Below, one piece after another: positions 14,604-22,568 of a DNA stretch of 24,143 bases. The notes below the pieces were generated by a model. The model was not told the origin of the DNA and ran no database searches. It worked only from the letters and a program-made list of their open reading frames with translations. Both the position numbers and the translations under genes were made by a program. The DNA is from an uncultured Alphaproteobacteria bacterium (lineage in GTDB: Bacteria > Pseudomonadota > Alphaproteobacteria > RF32 > CAG-239), in assembly GCA_910580155.1 (NCBI GenBank), contig CAJTWX010000020.1:1-24143 (forward strand), in the 5' to 3' direction. How positions within the stretch are numbered: the stretch's first letter is position 1; each line of letters begins with the position of its first letter.

Positions 14604-15461
14604 TTATCCTTTTGTCGAGCGGCAAACCTCAACGGCTGCCTGATTGGCTGTTTCGTGTGCGTCCTGTTGGCTTTTACCGTTTAAGATGGCCGTAATAAAC
14701 GCGCCGGCAAACGCATTTCCGGCTCCAAAGGCAAACGATTGGTGGATACGGCTGTTTTTAACGGCTGTCAACTGGTTGTTTTCTCCCCAGATTTTGCTTT
14801 CTTTGGCAGTGTCTGATAAAATCACATATTTTAAGCCAAACTGCTTTTTAAGCCGCGGGCAGATGTCATCGGCATATCCGCGTAAGCCCAAAAGGTTCTT
14901 GATTATTTTCAGTTCTTCCACATTAAGCTTAAGGATATTGGCGCGCTCTAAAAGACAGCAGATAATTTCTTTGTCATAATAGTCTTGCCGGAGATTGATG
15001 TCAAAAAATTTATACGCTTCTTTCGGTGCGGCATCAATCAAATCCAAAACGGTTGCTTTCGAATAAGCTTTACGTAAAGCGAGAGTGCCGAAATAAACCG
15101 CATCAGCCGTTGCAATGCATTTTTCCGCCGCATCGGTTGCCGGAATATAATCCCACGCCGCATTCTCTAAAATATGCGCGGAGTGTCCGCCGCTCGGAGT
15201 TTTAAAAATCAGCACCCGCCCCGTAGGGTAGGGGGTAACGGCCAAAACCGGATTAATATTAAATTTATGAAGTTCGCTGACAACTTCGCGTCCCAAATCA
15301 TCCGCGCCGATAGCACTGATAAGATGTCCGTCTGCGCCGTATTTGACAGCATAGTGCAAAAAGTCCGCCGGTGCTCCGCCCAGTTTCCGGCTGTCGGGCA
15401 TAATATCGAAAACAATCTCGCCTAATCCGATAACTTGTGGCTTTTTTACTTCAGCGGTCAT
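14604..15461 (-). CDS. PfkB-family carbohydrate kinase homologue, catalytic motifs altered
   Basis: A 285-residue protein with the fructokinase-like PfkB fold: GLGEIVFDIMPDSRKLGGAPADF at the N-terminus (sugar pocket and Gly-Gly motif), GADDLG, TGRVLIF, FFDINLRQDYYDKEII and ILKLNVEELKII. However, the C-terminal DT-x-GAGD signature reads SFAFGAGN (residues 242-249), so the catalytic-base Asp is Asn249; the codon is AAT on the coding strand. The preceding GAKG-type nucleotide loop is SDTAKESKIW. It may be a pseudokinase or a poorly active enzyme. ATG 15461 follows GAGGAA closely. It heads the apparent mla operon from its own promoter. Confidence 0.85.
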   Translation of the reverse strand: MTAEVKKPQVIGLGEIVFDIMPDSRKLGGAPADFLHYAVKYGADGHLISAIGADDLGREVVSELHKFNINPVLAVTPYPTGRVLIFKTPSGGHSAHILENAAWDYIPATDAAEKCIATADAVYFGTLALRKAYSKATVLDLIDAAPKEAYKFFDINLRQDYYDKEIICCLLERANILKLNVEELKIIKNLLGLRGYADDICPRLKKQFGLKYVILSDTAKESKIWGENNQLTAVKNSRIHQSFAFGAGNAFAGAFITAILNGKSQQDAHETANQAAVEVCRSTKG

Positions 15462-15487
15462 AGTTCCTCATATCCAAAAGTTAATAA

Positions 15488-15501
15488 AGTGTTAATACAC
15501 T
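15488..15501. promoter_or_regulatory. Inverted repeat overlapping the -10 box, candidate operator
   Basis: AGTGT-TAAT-ACACT is a perfect 5-bp inverted repeat that ends inside the -10 hexamer of the promoter at 15499-15526, a common position for repressor sites. It may equally be a chance palindrome in AT-rich DNA. Confidence 0.35.
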
Positions 15502-15526
15502 ATAACCATTATTTTTAAAGAGTCAA
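15499..15526 (-). promoter_or_regulatory. Promoter of the pfkB-like and mla genes
   Basis: Minus-strand TTGACT (15521-15526), 16-bp spacer, TATAGT (15499-15504). The -35 box overlaps the last codons of the glycosyltransferase gene upstream. The leader to ATG 15461 is about 30 nt. Confidence 0.65.
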
Positions 15527-17016
15527 TGTGTTTCATAAATTTTTAAGCGTAAATTCAGGCTGTCATCAAGCAGTTTGGCTGCAACCGGCTTGGAAATTTT
15601 ACAAAGATGTAAGTTCTGCCCGCGCCGGTAAATGGAAGGGTAGGTCAGACAGTTTTTCTCAGCCGTTGTTTCATTGTATAGCGACAGGGTAAAAGTCGTA
15701 TCAGAAATGTCTTCTGTATAGCTGTCAATATGCTTTAAGATACTCGGCAGCCGCAAAATCTCGCCATATTCGTTAACCGCAGCCAGACAGGTATATTCCG
15801 GAAGATAATATTCGCAAAAGAGATTACTGTTATCAAGCACAATCAGTTTTTCTTTTTTCGGAATAAACGTGCGGATATCGTGAACGGCGTTAGTATAGCC
15901 TTTATCAAAAGAAACCTCCCGAATATCCGTGTAGCTGAACCCGAATAAAAGCAGCGCCGCCGCACCAAACGCCCGCCCGAGGTGGTTTGCCTCTGCCAGC
16001 ACAACCGTACCGGCCAAATACCACACAAGCGCAAAAATCTTCAGATACCGCGCCGTCACCATCGGGCGTATGGCATCCGAAAGCACAATAAGCAAAAGAT
16101 AGCAGCAAAGAAAAGTGCATACGGCAAACCAAAACAGCCTTTTGATTTTACAGTCTGCCGATATCAGTACGAACACCCCGCACCAGACAACAAAGCTAAA
16201 CGCTGCCGTCACAAAAAATGTTGCCATAAAGGCTGAAGATTGCAAAATTTCCGGCTCAAACGGGTTTAAGAAAAACATCGGGCTTACAGTCACAAAATCA
16301 CGGTTGACATACCAAAACCTGCTGATATCCCCGCCGGTTGATAGCGGCACAATCAGCCACGGAGCAAATAATACCGCTGCGCCGCCGGCAGTGAACAAAA
16401 ACTTTTTGCTGTATATCGCAAATTTTTTCTCGCGTATCAAACAAAACAAAATCCCTGCGTATAAAAACATCAGCCATATCGCGCAGTAATAATGCGAATA
16501 AAGCGCCAATACCGTCACCACGCCAAATTTCACAAAGTCCGCAGTCCGCGGTGTTTCCAATAGCCGTAGCCCGTATATGAGCGCCATAAATAACAAAAGC
16601 GCCGAAAGCATATACGTCCGCACCTCAAACGCGAGCCAGAGCGAGCAGGGCATCAGCGCAGATAACGCCGCCATCCATAAGGCAATCTTATCGCCAAAAT
16701 CTCGCCGAACCGCGGTTAAGGCAAAAATCTGCGCGCCGATAAGCAAAATAAACGAGGCAAAATGCGCTGCCCAAATCTCATATGCTTGCGGAAACAACGC
16801 CATTATGCCCTTAAGATACAGATAGTACAGCGGTGGTTTTGAATCTTCGGTAATAAGCAGCCGCCACATTTCCTGCAAACTGTCTTTTGCCATTAACACT
16901 GAATAAATCTCGTCGCTCCAAAGATTGAGGTTATTGATACACAACCCGTAAACAACCGCCGTCGCCAAAACAAGAAGCACCGCTTGTCCGTTAAATGATT
17001 TGATAAAATTCCGCAT
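15523..17016 (-). CDS. GT39-like membrane glycosyltransferase
   Basis: A 497-residue polytopic membrane protein of the GT-C type, with around ten or more hydrophobic segments over residues 10-400 and a soluble C-terminal domain. After the first membrane helix comes NLWSDEIYSV, where the acidic pair sits in the first periplasmic loop as in ArnT/PMT-like enzymes, followed by SKPPLYYLYLK, a strong family marker (lysine-proline-proline with aromatic residues). Such enzymes transfer a sugar from a polyprenyl-phosphate donor to lipid, protein or glycan at the periplasmic face; the acceptor is unknown. ATG 17016 is chosen over an in-frame ATG at 17070 because homology begins just after it; a GGAG lies 12 bases upstream, further than usual. 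Confidence 0.85.
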   Translation of the reverse strand: MRNFIKSFNGQAVLLVLATAVVYGLCINNLNLWSDEIYSVLMAKDSLQEMWRLLITEDSKPPLYYLYLKGIMALFPQAYEIWAAHFASFILLIGAQIFALTAVRRDFGDKIALWMAALSALMPCSLWLAFEVRTYMLSALLLFMALIYGLRLLETPRTADFVKFGVVTVLALYSHYYCAIWLMFLYAGILFCLIREKKFAIYSKKFLFTAGGAAVLFAPWLIVPLSTGGDISRFWYVNRDFVTVSPMFFLNPFEPEILQSSAFMATFFVTAAFSFVVWCGVFVLISADCKIKRLFWFAVCTFLCCYLLLIVLSDAIRPMVTARYLKIFALVWYLAGTVVLAEANHLGRAFGAAALLLFGFSYTDIREVSFDKGYTNAVHDIRTFIPKKEKLIVLDNSNLFCEYYLPEYTCLAAVNEYGEILRLPSILKHIDSYTEDISDTTFTLSLYNETTAEKNCLTYPSIYRRGQNLHLCKISKPVAAKLLDDSLNLRLKIYETH

Positions 17017-17070
17017 AATCAGCCGTTTCTCCGTTAAATATAAGACAAAGCTTAAAGTCCGACGCCGCAA

Positions 17071-17098
17071 TTGTCAAACGCTTTAGCCCGTTTATAAA
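17071..17098 (+). promoter_or_regulatory. Plus-strand promoter of a tiny transcription unit
   Basis: TTGTCA (17071-17076), 16-bp spacer, TATAAA (17093-17098). The same bases give TTGACA on the minus strand (17072-17077), which may serve the divergent glycosyltransferase, although its -10 (TAAGCT at 17049-17054, 17-bp spacing) is weak. Confidence 0.5.
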
Positions 17099-17170
17099 AC
17101 GAAAATATTTAATTATGGTTTTAAAACAAACATAATAAATCTATGTATTATTAAAAAAGGATAAAGAGCT

Positions 17171-17203
17171 ATGACTGAAATTTTAACCTATATGCAAGAT
17201 TAG
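17171..17203 (+). CDS. Ten-codon small ORF or small RNA locus
   Basis: ATG 17171 opens a frame of ten codons (MTEILTYMQD) that stops at TAG 17201-17203. An AAAAAAGG (17153-17160) and AGAG (17165-17168) lie upstream, a promoter at 17071-17098 and a strong terminator at 17242-17271, so the unit could make an RNA of about 165 nt. It may be a microprotein, a small RNA, or the remnant of a longer gene: past the TAG the frame stays open to the terminator. Nothing in the peptide identifies it. Confidence 0.3.
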   Translation: MTEILTYMQD

Positions 17204-17241
17204 ATTACATTAAGCAAAAAGTTAACGCCTCATAAAACCAC

Positions 17242-17271
17242 AAAAAACGCTCCCCGAAAGGAGCGTTTTTT
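17242..17271. terminator. Bidirectional intrinsic terminator
   Basis: AAAAAACGCTCC pairs with GGAGCGTTTTTT around CCGAAA. It has six Ts on either strand, so it can end both the plus-strand mini-unit and the minus-strand membrane-protein gene that stops at 17275. Confidence 0.88.
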
Positions 17272-17274
17272 GTA

Positions 17275-17979
17275 TCAAAGTTCATCATACTTATAGTCAT
17301 AAATGCAAATGCATAAAAGCGCAAACAAGAAAAAAAAGAACACAGTGACAAGCACTCCAACGAGAAAGCCAAACATTGCCGCCATTCCTAAATCAAATAG
17401 TTGCGAAAACGCTGCAGCTGTCATAAAATAAAAATACACAGCCCATCCGCCGGTAAGAAACGAGATACAAAAGCATAATCTTTTGGAAACCAAAAAGAAT
17501 GACAAAGACAAAAAAAGTGGCGTCCACGCTAAAAAAACGTATGTACAAACTAACTTAATAGGCATCGTTATATATGTGCTGTACTGTCCGTTTGATATGT
17601 CGGAGTGATATTCTTTGACCGCATCCATAAAATGCCAGCCAAATGTATAACACAACACAATCACCGCCAGCCCTAAAATAACATACAAAATATCTGTACA
17701 TTTCTCTTTTATATTTTTGCAAGCTTCATTTCCGCCAATATTTTCAATGGCTTGATAGTAGGTCTTGTTGTAAGAAAACTCAAGCCAAAACCGTCGCAGT
17801 TTGTTTTTGAAATCAGAATCTCCCTGCTTTTCGGCAAGGCAGCATATCGCTTCTTTTTTCCTTTTTGTTTCAAGCTCTTTTTCCACCTCAGCACGGATAT
17901 TTCCGCTCTGATACTCCTGCACCACGAGCTTAATCTTCTCCTGCAGGCGCTCTTTAATAATATCGTCAATATTTTCCAT
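17275..17979 (-). CDS. Unknown membrane protein with charged N-terminal domain
   Basis: A 234-residue protein. The first ~90 residues are charged and helical, with Lys/Glu-rich stretches (KELETKRKKEAICC) suggestive of a coiled coil. Four to five membrane segments follow: ILYVILGLAVIVLCYTF, MPIKLVCTYVFLAWTPLFL with SFFLVSK, CISFLTGGWAVYFYFM, and FGFLVGVLVTVFFFFLFALL. It ends in a short acidic tail (DYKYDEL). No signal peptide or known family motif is seen. It sits alone between the glycosyltransferase and the ATP synthase operon, with its own promoter and terminator. ATG 17979 has no Shine-Dalgarno site. Function unknown; the topology suggests an inner-membrane protein with a cytoplasmic N-terminal domain. 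Confidence 0.78.
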   Translation of the reverse strand: MENIDDIIKERLQEKIKLVVQEYQSGNIRAEVEKELETKRKKEAICCLAEKQGDSDFKNKLRRFWLEFSYNKTYYQAIENIGGNEACKNIKEKCTDILYVILGLAVIVLCYTFGWHFMDAVKEYHSDISNGQYSTYITMPIKLVCTYVFLAWTPLFLSLSFFLVSKRLCFCISFLTGGWAVYFYFMTAAAFSQLFDLGMAAMFGFLVGVLVTVFFFFLFALLCICIYDYKYDEL

Positions 17980-18021
17980 AATCTATAATTTTTAAGTTCA
18001 TAATAATTTTTAATTAGACAA

Positions 18022-18050
18022 AATATAGCATATTAAATTTATTTTTGCAA
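18022..18050 (-). promoter_or_regulatory. Promoter of the membrane-protein gene
   Basis: Minus-strand TTGCAA (18045-18050), 17-bp spacer, TATATT (18022-18027) with an extended TGC before it. The leader to ATG 17979 is about 36 nt and AT-rich. Confidence 0.6.
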
Positions 18051-18051
18051 C

Positions 18052-18079
18052 AAAAAAATCCCCGCCATAAGACGGGGAA
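18052..18079 (-). terminator. Intrinsic terminator of the F1 ATP synthase operon
   Basis: TCCCCG pairs with CGGGGA around a small partly paired loop and is followed by seven Ts on the minus strand. It lies 17 bases after the atpC stop codon and abuts the promoter of the next gene. Confidence 0.88.
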
Positions 18080-18095
18080 ACGTTCTTTTGTTAAA

Positions 18096-18461
18096 TCAGC
18101 GATTTTTTCCTCGGCTTAATTCCTCAATCAGCCACTTGTAAAACGGATTGGCAAAATTATCATACATTGCCTGTGCTTGAGCCAAATCAATCTCTTTGCT
18201 GTTAATCGCGGCTTCGGTCAACACTGTGCAGGTGTCTTCCTTAATGTCCGCAGCACCGCCGGAAACATAATATTCCTCAACCACGCGGTCGCTTTCGTCC
18301 AAAATCTGCACCACGCCCATATCAACCACCATCAGTGTTGGCGCGCGCCCTTTGATAACCGTAAGCGTTTTGCCCTCTGTGGGCAAAACCACGCGATATG
18401 CGTTTTTTTCAACCACAAGCTTTTCGGGAATGTATATTTTAAGCGCAATATCCAAAGCCAT
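18096..18461 (-). CDS. atpC: F1 ATP synthase epsilon subunit
   Basis: A 121-residue epsilon subunit, at the short end of the range. The N-terminal beta-sandwich carries LKIYIPEKLVVEKNAYRVVLPTEGKTLTVIKGRAPTL, where the usual EG-x-x-G and GH-x-P positions are modified, and YYVSGGAADIKEDTCTVLTEAA, matching the standard VSGGFAEV-x-VLAE motif. The C-terminal helical part is short (SKEIDLAQAQAMYDNFANPF), so inhibitory control by the epsilon C-terminus may be reduced. It begins two bases after the atpD stop as the last gene of the operon. It links the rotor to the catalytic hexamer. Confidence 0.93.
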   Translation of the reverse strand: MALDIALKIYIPEKLVVEKNAYRVVLPTEGKTLTVIKGRAPTLMVVDMGVVQILDESDRVVEEYYVSGGAADIKEDTCTVLTEAAINSKEIDLAQAQAMYDNFANPFYKWLIEELSRGKNR

Positions 18462-18463
18462 CG

Positions 18464-19999
18464 TTAAGCAACCTCACCCTTACGGGAATTATATCTTTCC
18501 AACACTTCGTCAATCGTGCCGGCCATATAAAAATCCTGCTCGGGAATCTCGTCATACAGCCCCTCAAGAATACCCTTAAAGCCTTTGACTGTGTCTTCCA
18601 GCTGCACAAAACGCCCTGGTTTGCCCGTAAAAACTTCCGCCACGAAAAACGGCTGAGATAAAAATCTTTGAATCTTCCGTGCGCGGGAAACGATTATTCT
18701 GTCTTCATCGGAAAGCTCGTCCATACCCAAAATCGCGATAATATCTTGCAGGGATTTATATTTCTGCAAAATTTCCTGCACGCCGCGTGCCACCTGATAA
18801 TGCTCTTCGCCAACGATATCGGGGCTTAAAATGCGGCTTGTCGAATCAAGCGGGTCAACCGCCGGATAAATACCCAAATCGGAAATCTTACGCGAAAGCA
18901 CCGTTGTTGCATCCAAGTGCGCAAATGTTGTTGCCGGCGCCGGATCGGTCAAGTCATCAGCCGGCACATATACCGCCTGCACCGAGGTAATAGACCCGTT
19001 TTTAGTAGAAGTAATACGTTCCTGCATTGCTCCCATATCCGTTCCCAAAGTCGGCTGATACCCCACGGCGGAAGGAATGCGCCCAAGCAAAGCCGAAACC
19101 TCCGACCCAGCTTGCGTAAAACGGAAAATGTTGTCCACGAAGAATAAAACGTCCTGATTCTCGACATCGCGAAAATATTCGGCTTCGGTCAAACCAGTCA
19201 GTGCCACGCGGGCACGTGCTCCCGGAGGTTCGTTCATCTGCCCGTACACAAGTACGGTCTTAGAATTATCGCCCTTAAGGTCAATAACACCAGAATCAAT
19301 CATCTCGTGATATAAGTCGTTACCCTCACGCGTACGCTCGCCCACACCGGCAAAAACCGAATAGCCGCCGTGCCCTTTGGCAATGTTGTTAATCAATTCC
19401 ATAATCAGCACGGTTTTGCCCACGCCTGCGCCGCCAAACAAACCGATTTTGCCGCCTTTAGAATAAGGCTCAAGCAAGTCAATAACCTTAATGCCGGTCA
19501 CAAAAATCTCGGGGTCAGTCGCTTGGTCGATGAATTCCGGCGCCTCACGGTGAATTGGGAAATATTCTTTAGACTTAATCTTGCCACGCCCGTCTACTTC
19601 ATTGCCGACAACGTTAATAATGCGTCCGAGCAATTCCGGCCCAACCGGTACCGTAATCGGCTTTTCTGTATTATAAACTTTAACCCCGCGGCTCAAACCA
19701 TCGGTCGTATCCATCGCAATCGTGCGTACCACGTTTTCGCCCAAGTGCTGCTCCACTTCCAAAACCAGCCTTTGGCCGTTATTATCGCACTCCAGCGCGC
19801 TCAAAATCGCGGGCAGGGCATCTGTGCTCTGAAATTTAACATCCACAACCGCGCCCATCACCTGATGGATTTCTCCGAGCTTGCCGGATTTTTCCTCTTC
19901 TTTTAGGTGTTTGCGCAGTTCTTCCAAACGGAGGTCGTTTTCTTTCGCCAAATCCCTTTCTTCCGCTTTTTCTTCTGCAACTTTTTTCTTTGCCGCCAT
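18464..19999 (-). CDS. atpD: F1 ATP synthase beta subunit, N-terminally extended
   Basis: A 511-residue catalytic subunit. Key motifs are Walker A GGAGVGKT (189-196), GERTREGNDLY, ALTGLTEAEYFRD, Walker B VLFFVDNIFRF, SALLGRIPSAVGYQPTL and DDLTDPAPATTFAHLDA. The usual start (GEIHQVMGAVVDV) is reached only at residue 42. Before it lies a highly charged Lys/Glu-rich extension with predicted coiled-coil character. The ATG at 19999 is preceded by AGGAG, and there is no internal ATG before residue 48, so the extension is real. Extensions of similar position but different (Ala/Lys/Pro-rich) composition occur in some Rhizobiales. It lies 24 bases after atpG. Confidence 0.98.
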   Translation of the reverse strand: MAAKKKVAEEKAEERDLAKENDLRLEELRKHLKEEEKSGKLGEIHQVMGAVVDVKFQSTDALPAILSALECDNNGQRLVLEVEQHLGENVVRTIAMDTTDGLSRGVKVYNTEKPITVPVGPELLGRIINVVGNEVDGRGKIKSKEYFPIHREAPEFIDQATDPEIFVTGIKVIDLLEPYSKGGKIGLFGGAGVGKTVLIMELINNIAKGHGGYSVFAGVGERTREGNDLYHEMIDSGVIDLKGDNSKTVLVYGQMNEPPGARARVALTGLTEAEYFRDVENQDVLFFVDNIFRFTQAGSEVSALLGRIPSAVGYQPTLGTDMGAMQERITSTKNGSITSVQAVYVPADDLTDPAPATTFAHLDATTVLSRKISDLGIYPAVDPLDSTSRILSPDIVGEEHYQVARGVQEILQKYKSLQDIIAILGMDELSDEDRIIVSRARKIQRFLSQPFFVAEVFTGKPGRFVQLEDTVKGFKGILEGLYDEIPEQDFYMAGTIDEVLERYNSRKGEVA

Positions 20000-20023
20000 C
20001 GTATCTGTACTCCTGTATTTGTC

Positions 20024-20935
20024 TTACATTGCTTCTGCGCCCGCCACAATCTCGACCAGTTCGGTCGTAATGGCTGATTGGCGCAAGCTGTTATATTTAG
20101 TGGTTAGCGAACTAATCATATCCCGCGCATTGCGGTTTGCATTGTCCATAGAGGTCATCCGTGCTGCGTGTTCGGAAGCTTGCGAGTTAATCAAAACTTC
20201 AAACATTGCCGTACGCATATAAAGGTGCGAGAGCTTTTCCAGAGTTTCAAGCGCATCAGGGAAATAGCCGTAAAACGCATCACCCGCGCGGTTCAGCCCT
20301 TCATCTTCGGGTTCAAGTTGTATATCATACGGAATAACTTGTTTGGAAAGGTACGTCTTGCTTAAACCCGATAAAAAGTCACTGTACACAATTTCGCAGA
20401 TATCTGCATTATATTGCCTTTTTTTCTCCCAGACATCTTGTAAAAAGTAGAGAGCCTCGGCATATGTCAGATGCTTTTTGATAACGTTCGGATATGCGCC
20501 CTCAATCTCGGTCACGCCATAACGTTTCAGTCCGGCCGCTGCCTTTTTGCCATAGCTGAAAACAATCACCTTTTTGCCGGCTTTTTTAAGTTCTTCAATC
20601 CGTCTTTTGGCCTCTTTGGCAATCATCGCGTTATAACTGCCGCAAAGCCCGCGGTCTGAAGCCAAAACAAACAAAATATAAGTTTGCGGATTTTTCGGCT
20701 GCACCAACATCTTGGGTAACATAAACTTAACGCCTTTTTCTTGTTCCTGCAGTTTAAGCTCCAGCAAAATCTTTTTGATGTTTTGAATCATCATCTTCTG
20801 AAAAAGTTCGCTCTTTTCAAGCGTCAGCTGGGCACGGCGGAACTTTGAGGTTGCCACCATCTTCATTGCCGCCGTAATTTTGCTTGTCGACTTAACGCTT
20901 TCAATTCGTGCCCGCAGTTCTTTCAGGTTCGCCAT
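20024..20935 (-). CDS. atpG: F1 ATP synthase gamma subunit
   Basis: A 303-residue central stalk protein. The N-terminal helix is characteristic (MANLKELRARIESVKSTSKI, then TAAMKMVATSKFRRAQ), the central domain has LFVLASDRGLCGSYNAMIAKEA, and the C-terminal helix has EHAARMTSMDNANRNARDMI and LTTKYNSLRQSAITTELVEIVAGAEAM. It rotates inside the alpha-beta hexamer and couples to the c-ring. Spacing is 11 bases from atpA and 24 from atpD. Length is slightly above the bacterial average. Confidence 0.97.
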   Translation of the reverse strand: MANLKELRARIESVKSTSKITAAMKMVATSKFRRAQLTLEKSELFQKMMIQNIKKILLELKLQEQEKGVKFMLPKMLVQPKNPQTYILFVLASDRGLCGSYNAMIAKEAKRRIEELKKAGKKVIVFSYGKKAAAGLKRYGVTEIEGAYPNVIKKHLTYAEALYFLQDVWEKKRQYNADICEIVYSDFLSGLSKTYLSKQVIPYDIQLEPEDEGLNRAGDAFYGYFPDALETLEKLSHLYMRTAMFEVLINSQASEHAARMTSMDNANRNARDMISSLTTKYNSLRQSAITTELVEIVAGAEAM

Positions 20936-20946
20936 CAGAGTTATCC

Positions 20947-22518
20947 TTATGCTGTCTTTTTCTCGTCAGCCTTGTGCCGATTCATTTCTTTGAAATCGTG
21001 CGTGACACGGCTCATAAATGTACGCAGCTCATTGTCCAACTCTTCTGAGATAACTTTTTTGTCGCGGATTTCAGCCAAAAGGTTGGGCTTCTCGCGCTTA
21101 AACGCCTCTAACAGATAAGCCTCATACCCTTTTATTTCAGAAATTTCCAGTTCGTCCAAAAAGCCTTTTGAGCCGGCAAACAAAATAACCACTTCTTCTT
21201 CAACAGGCAAAGGATGGTAAACCGGCTGTTTTAAAATCTCGGTTAATCTTGCGCCGCGGTTTAAGAGTTGTTTGGTAGCCGCATCCAAATCCGAAGAAAA
21301 CTGCGAAAAGGCCGCCATCTCACGGTATTGCGCTAAGTCGAGTTTCATTGTTCCAGCTACTTGCTTCATCGCCTTGATTTGCGCTGCGGACCCCACACGG
21401 CTCACCGATGTTCCAACGTTAACAGCCGGACGCACGCCCTGATAAAACAACGATGTTTCCAAAAAGATTTGCCCGTCCGTAATAGAAATAACGTTGGTCG
21501 GAATATATGCCGAAATGTCTCCCGCCTGCGTTTCAATCACCGGCATTGCGGTCAAAGACCCGCCGCCGCGCGCTTCGTCCAATTTTGCCGCGCGTTCCAA
21601 AAGCCTTGAGTGTAAGTAGAACACATCGCCCGGATAAGCCTCACGCCCCGGCGGACGGCGCAACAGCAAAGACATCTGGCGGTAAGCCGTAGCCTGCTTC
21701 GAGAGGTCATCATAAAAGATAACCGCGTGCATTCCTCTGTCGCGGAAATATTCGCCCATCGCACAACCGGCGTATGGGGCAATAAATTGCAGCGGTGCCG
21801 CATCCGAAGCCGTTGCTGCCACCACGATTGTATAATCCATCGCGCCGTAATCTTTAAGCGTTTTTACTACCTGCGCCACGGTCGAACGTTTTTGCCCGAT
21901 AGCAACATAAATGCAAAACAGCTTGTCTTTGTCGCTTTTTGCCAGATCGTTGGTGGCTTTTTGGTTGATGATGGTATCAATAATGATTGAGGTCTTGCCG
22001 GTCTGTCTGTCGCCGATAATCAATTCGCGTTGTCCGCGCCCGATAGGAATAAGCGAATCAATAACTTTTAATCCGGTCTGCACCGGCTCGTGCACGCTCT
22101 GGCGCTCGATAATCCCCGGCGCTCTGGTTTCCACATTTGAAAACTCGGTGGCCTTAATCGCGCCCAACCCGTCAATCGGCTGCCCGAGCGCATCCACCAC
22201 GCGCCCCAAAAGCTCTTTGCCGACCGGCACGCTCACAATCTTGTTTGTGCGTTTAACCGTATCGCCCTCTTTAATATCCGAGTCCGAACCGAAAATCACG
22301 ACACCGACGCTGTCTTCGCCCAAGTTCAGCGCCATTCCTTTCACACCGGAAGAAAACTCGACCATCTCGTTATATTCAACGCCCGACAGGCCGTAAACCG
22401 TCGCAATGCCATCGCCGACCGACAATACACGCCCCACTTCTTCCAAATCTGCGCCGAAATTGTGCTTTTCGATTTTTTCTTTCAAAATTGCGGAAATTTC
22501 TTCTGCTTTAACCGTCAT
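20947..22518 (-). CDS. atpA: F1 ATP synthase alpha subunit
   Basis: A 523-residue non-catalytic nucleotide-binding subunit. It has VGRVLSVGDGIATVYGL near the N-terminus, the P-loop GDRQTGKT (169-176), YVAIGQKRSTVAQVV, the visit-DG/alpha signature DDLSKQATAYRQMSLLLRRP and PGREAYPGDVFYLHSRLLER, then GSLTAMPVIETQAGDISAYI. The C-terminus extends about ten residues (HKADEKKTA) beyond the common end. It forms the hexamer with beta and lies between atpH (50-base gap) and atpG (11-base gap). Confidence 0.98.
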   Translation of the reverse strand: MTVKAEEISAILKEKIEKHNFGADLEEVGRVLSVGDGIATVYGLSGVEYNEMVEFSSGVKGMALNLGEDSVGVVIFGSDSDIKEGDTVKRTNKIVSVPVGKELLGRVVDALGQPIDGLGAIKATEFSNVETRAPGIIERQSVHEPVQTGLKVIDSLIPIGRGQRELIIGDRQTGKTSIIIDTIINQKATNDLAKSDKDKLFCIYVAIGQKRSTVAQVVKTLKDYGAMDYTIVVAATASDAAPLQFIAPYAGCAMGEYFRDRGMHAVIFYDDLSKQATAYRQMSLLLRRPPGREAYPGDVFYLHSRLLERAAKLDEARGGGSLTAMPVIETQAGDISAYIPTNVISITDGQIFLETSLFYQGVRPAVNVGTSVSRVGSAAQIKAMKQVAGTMKLDLAQYREMAAFSQFSSDLDAATKQLLNRGARLTEILKQPVYHPLPVEEEVVILFAGSKGFLDELEISEIKGYEAYLLEAFKREKPNLLAEIRDKKVISEELDNELRTFMSRVTHDFKEMNRHKADEKKTA

Positions 22519-22568
22519 TGTTTCAAGCCTTTCATCGCATTAAAATTCATAAACTTCATTTCCTTCCC

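Noticed and set aside
19370..19906. Plus-strand ORF of 178 codons
   Set aside because: It is fully antisense to atpD, whose reading frame is certain.
21911..22396. Plus-strand ORF of 161 codons
   Set aside because: It is fully antisense to atpA.
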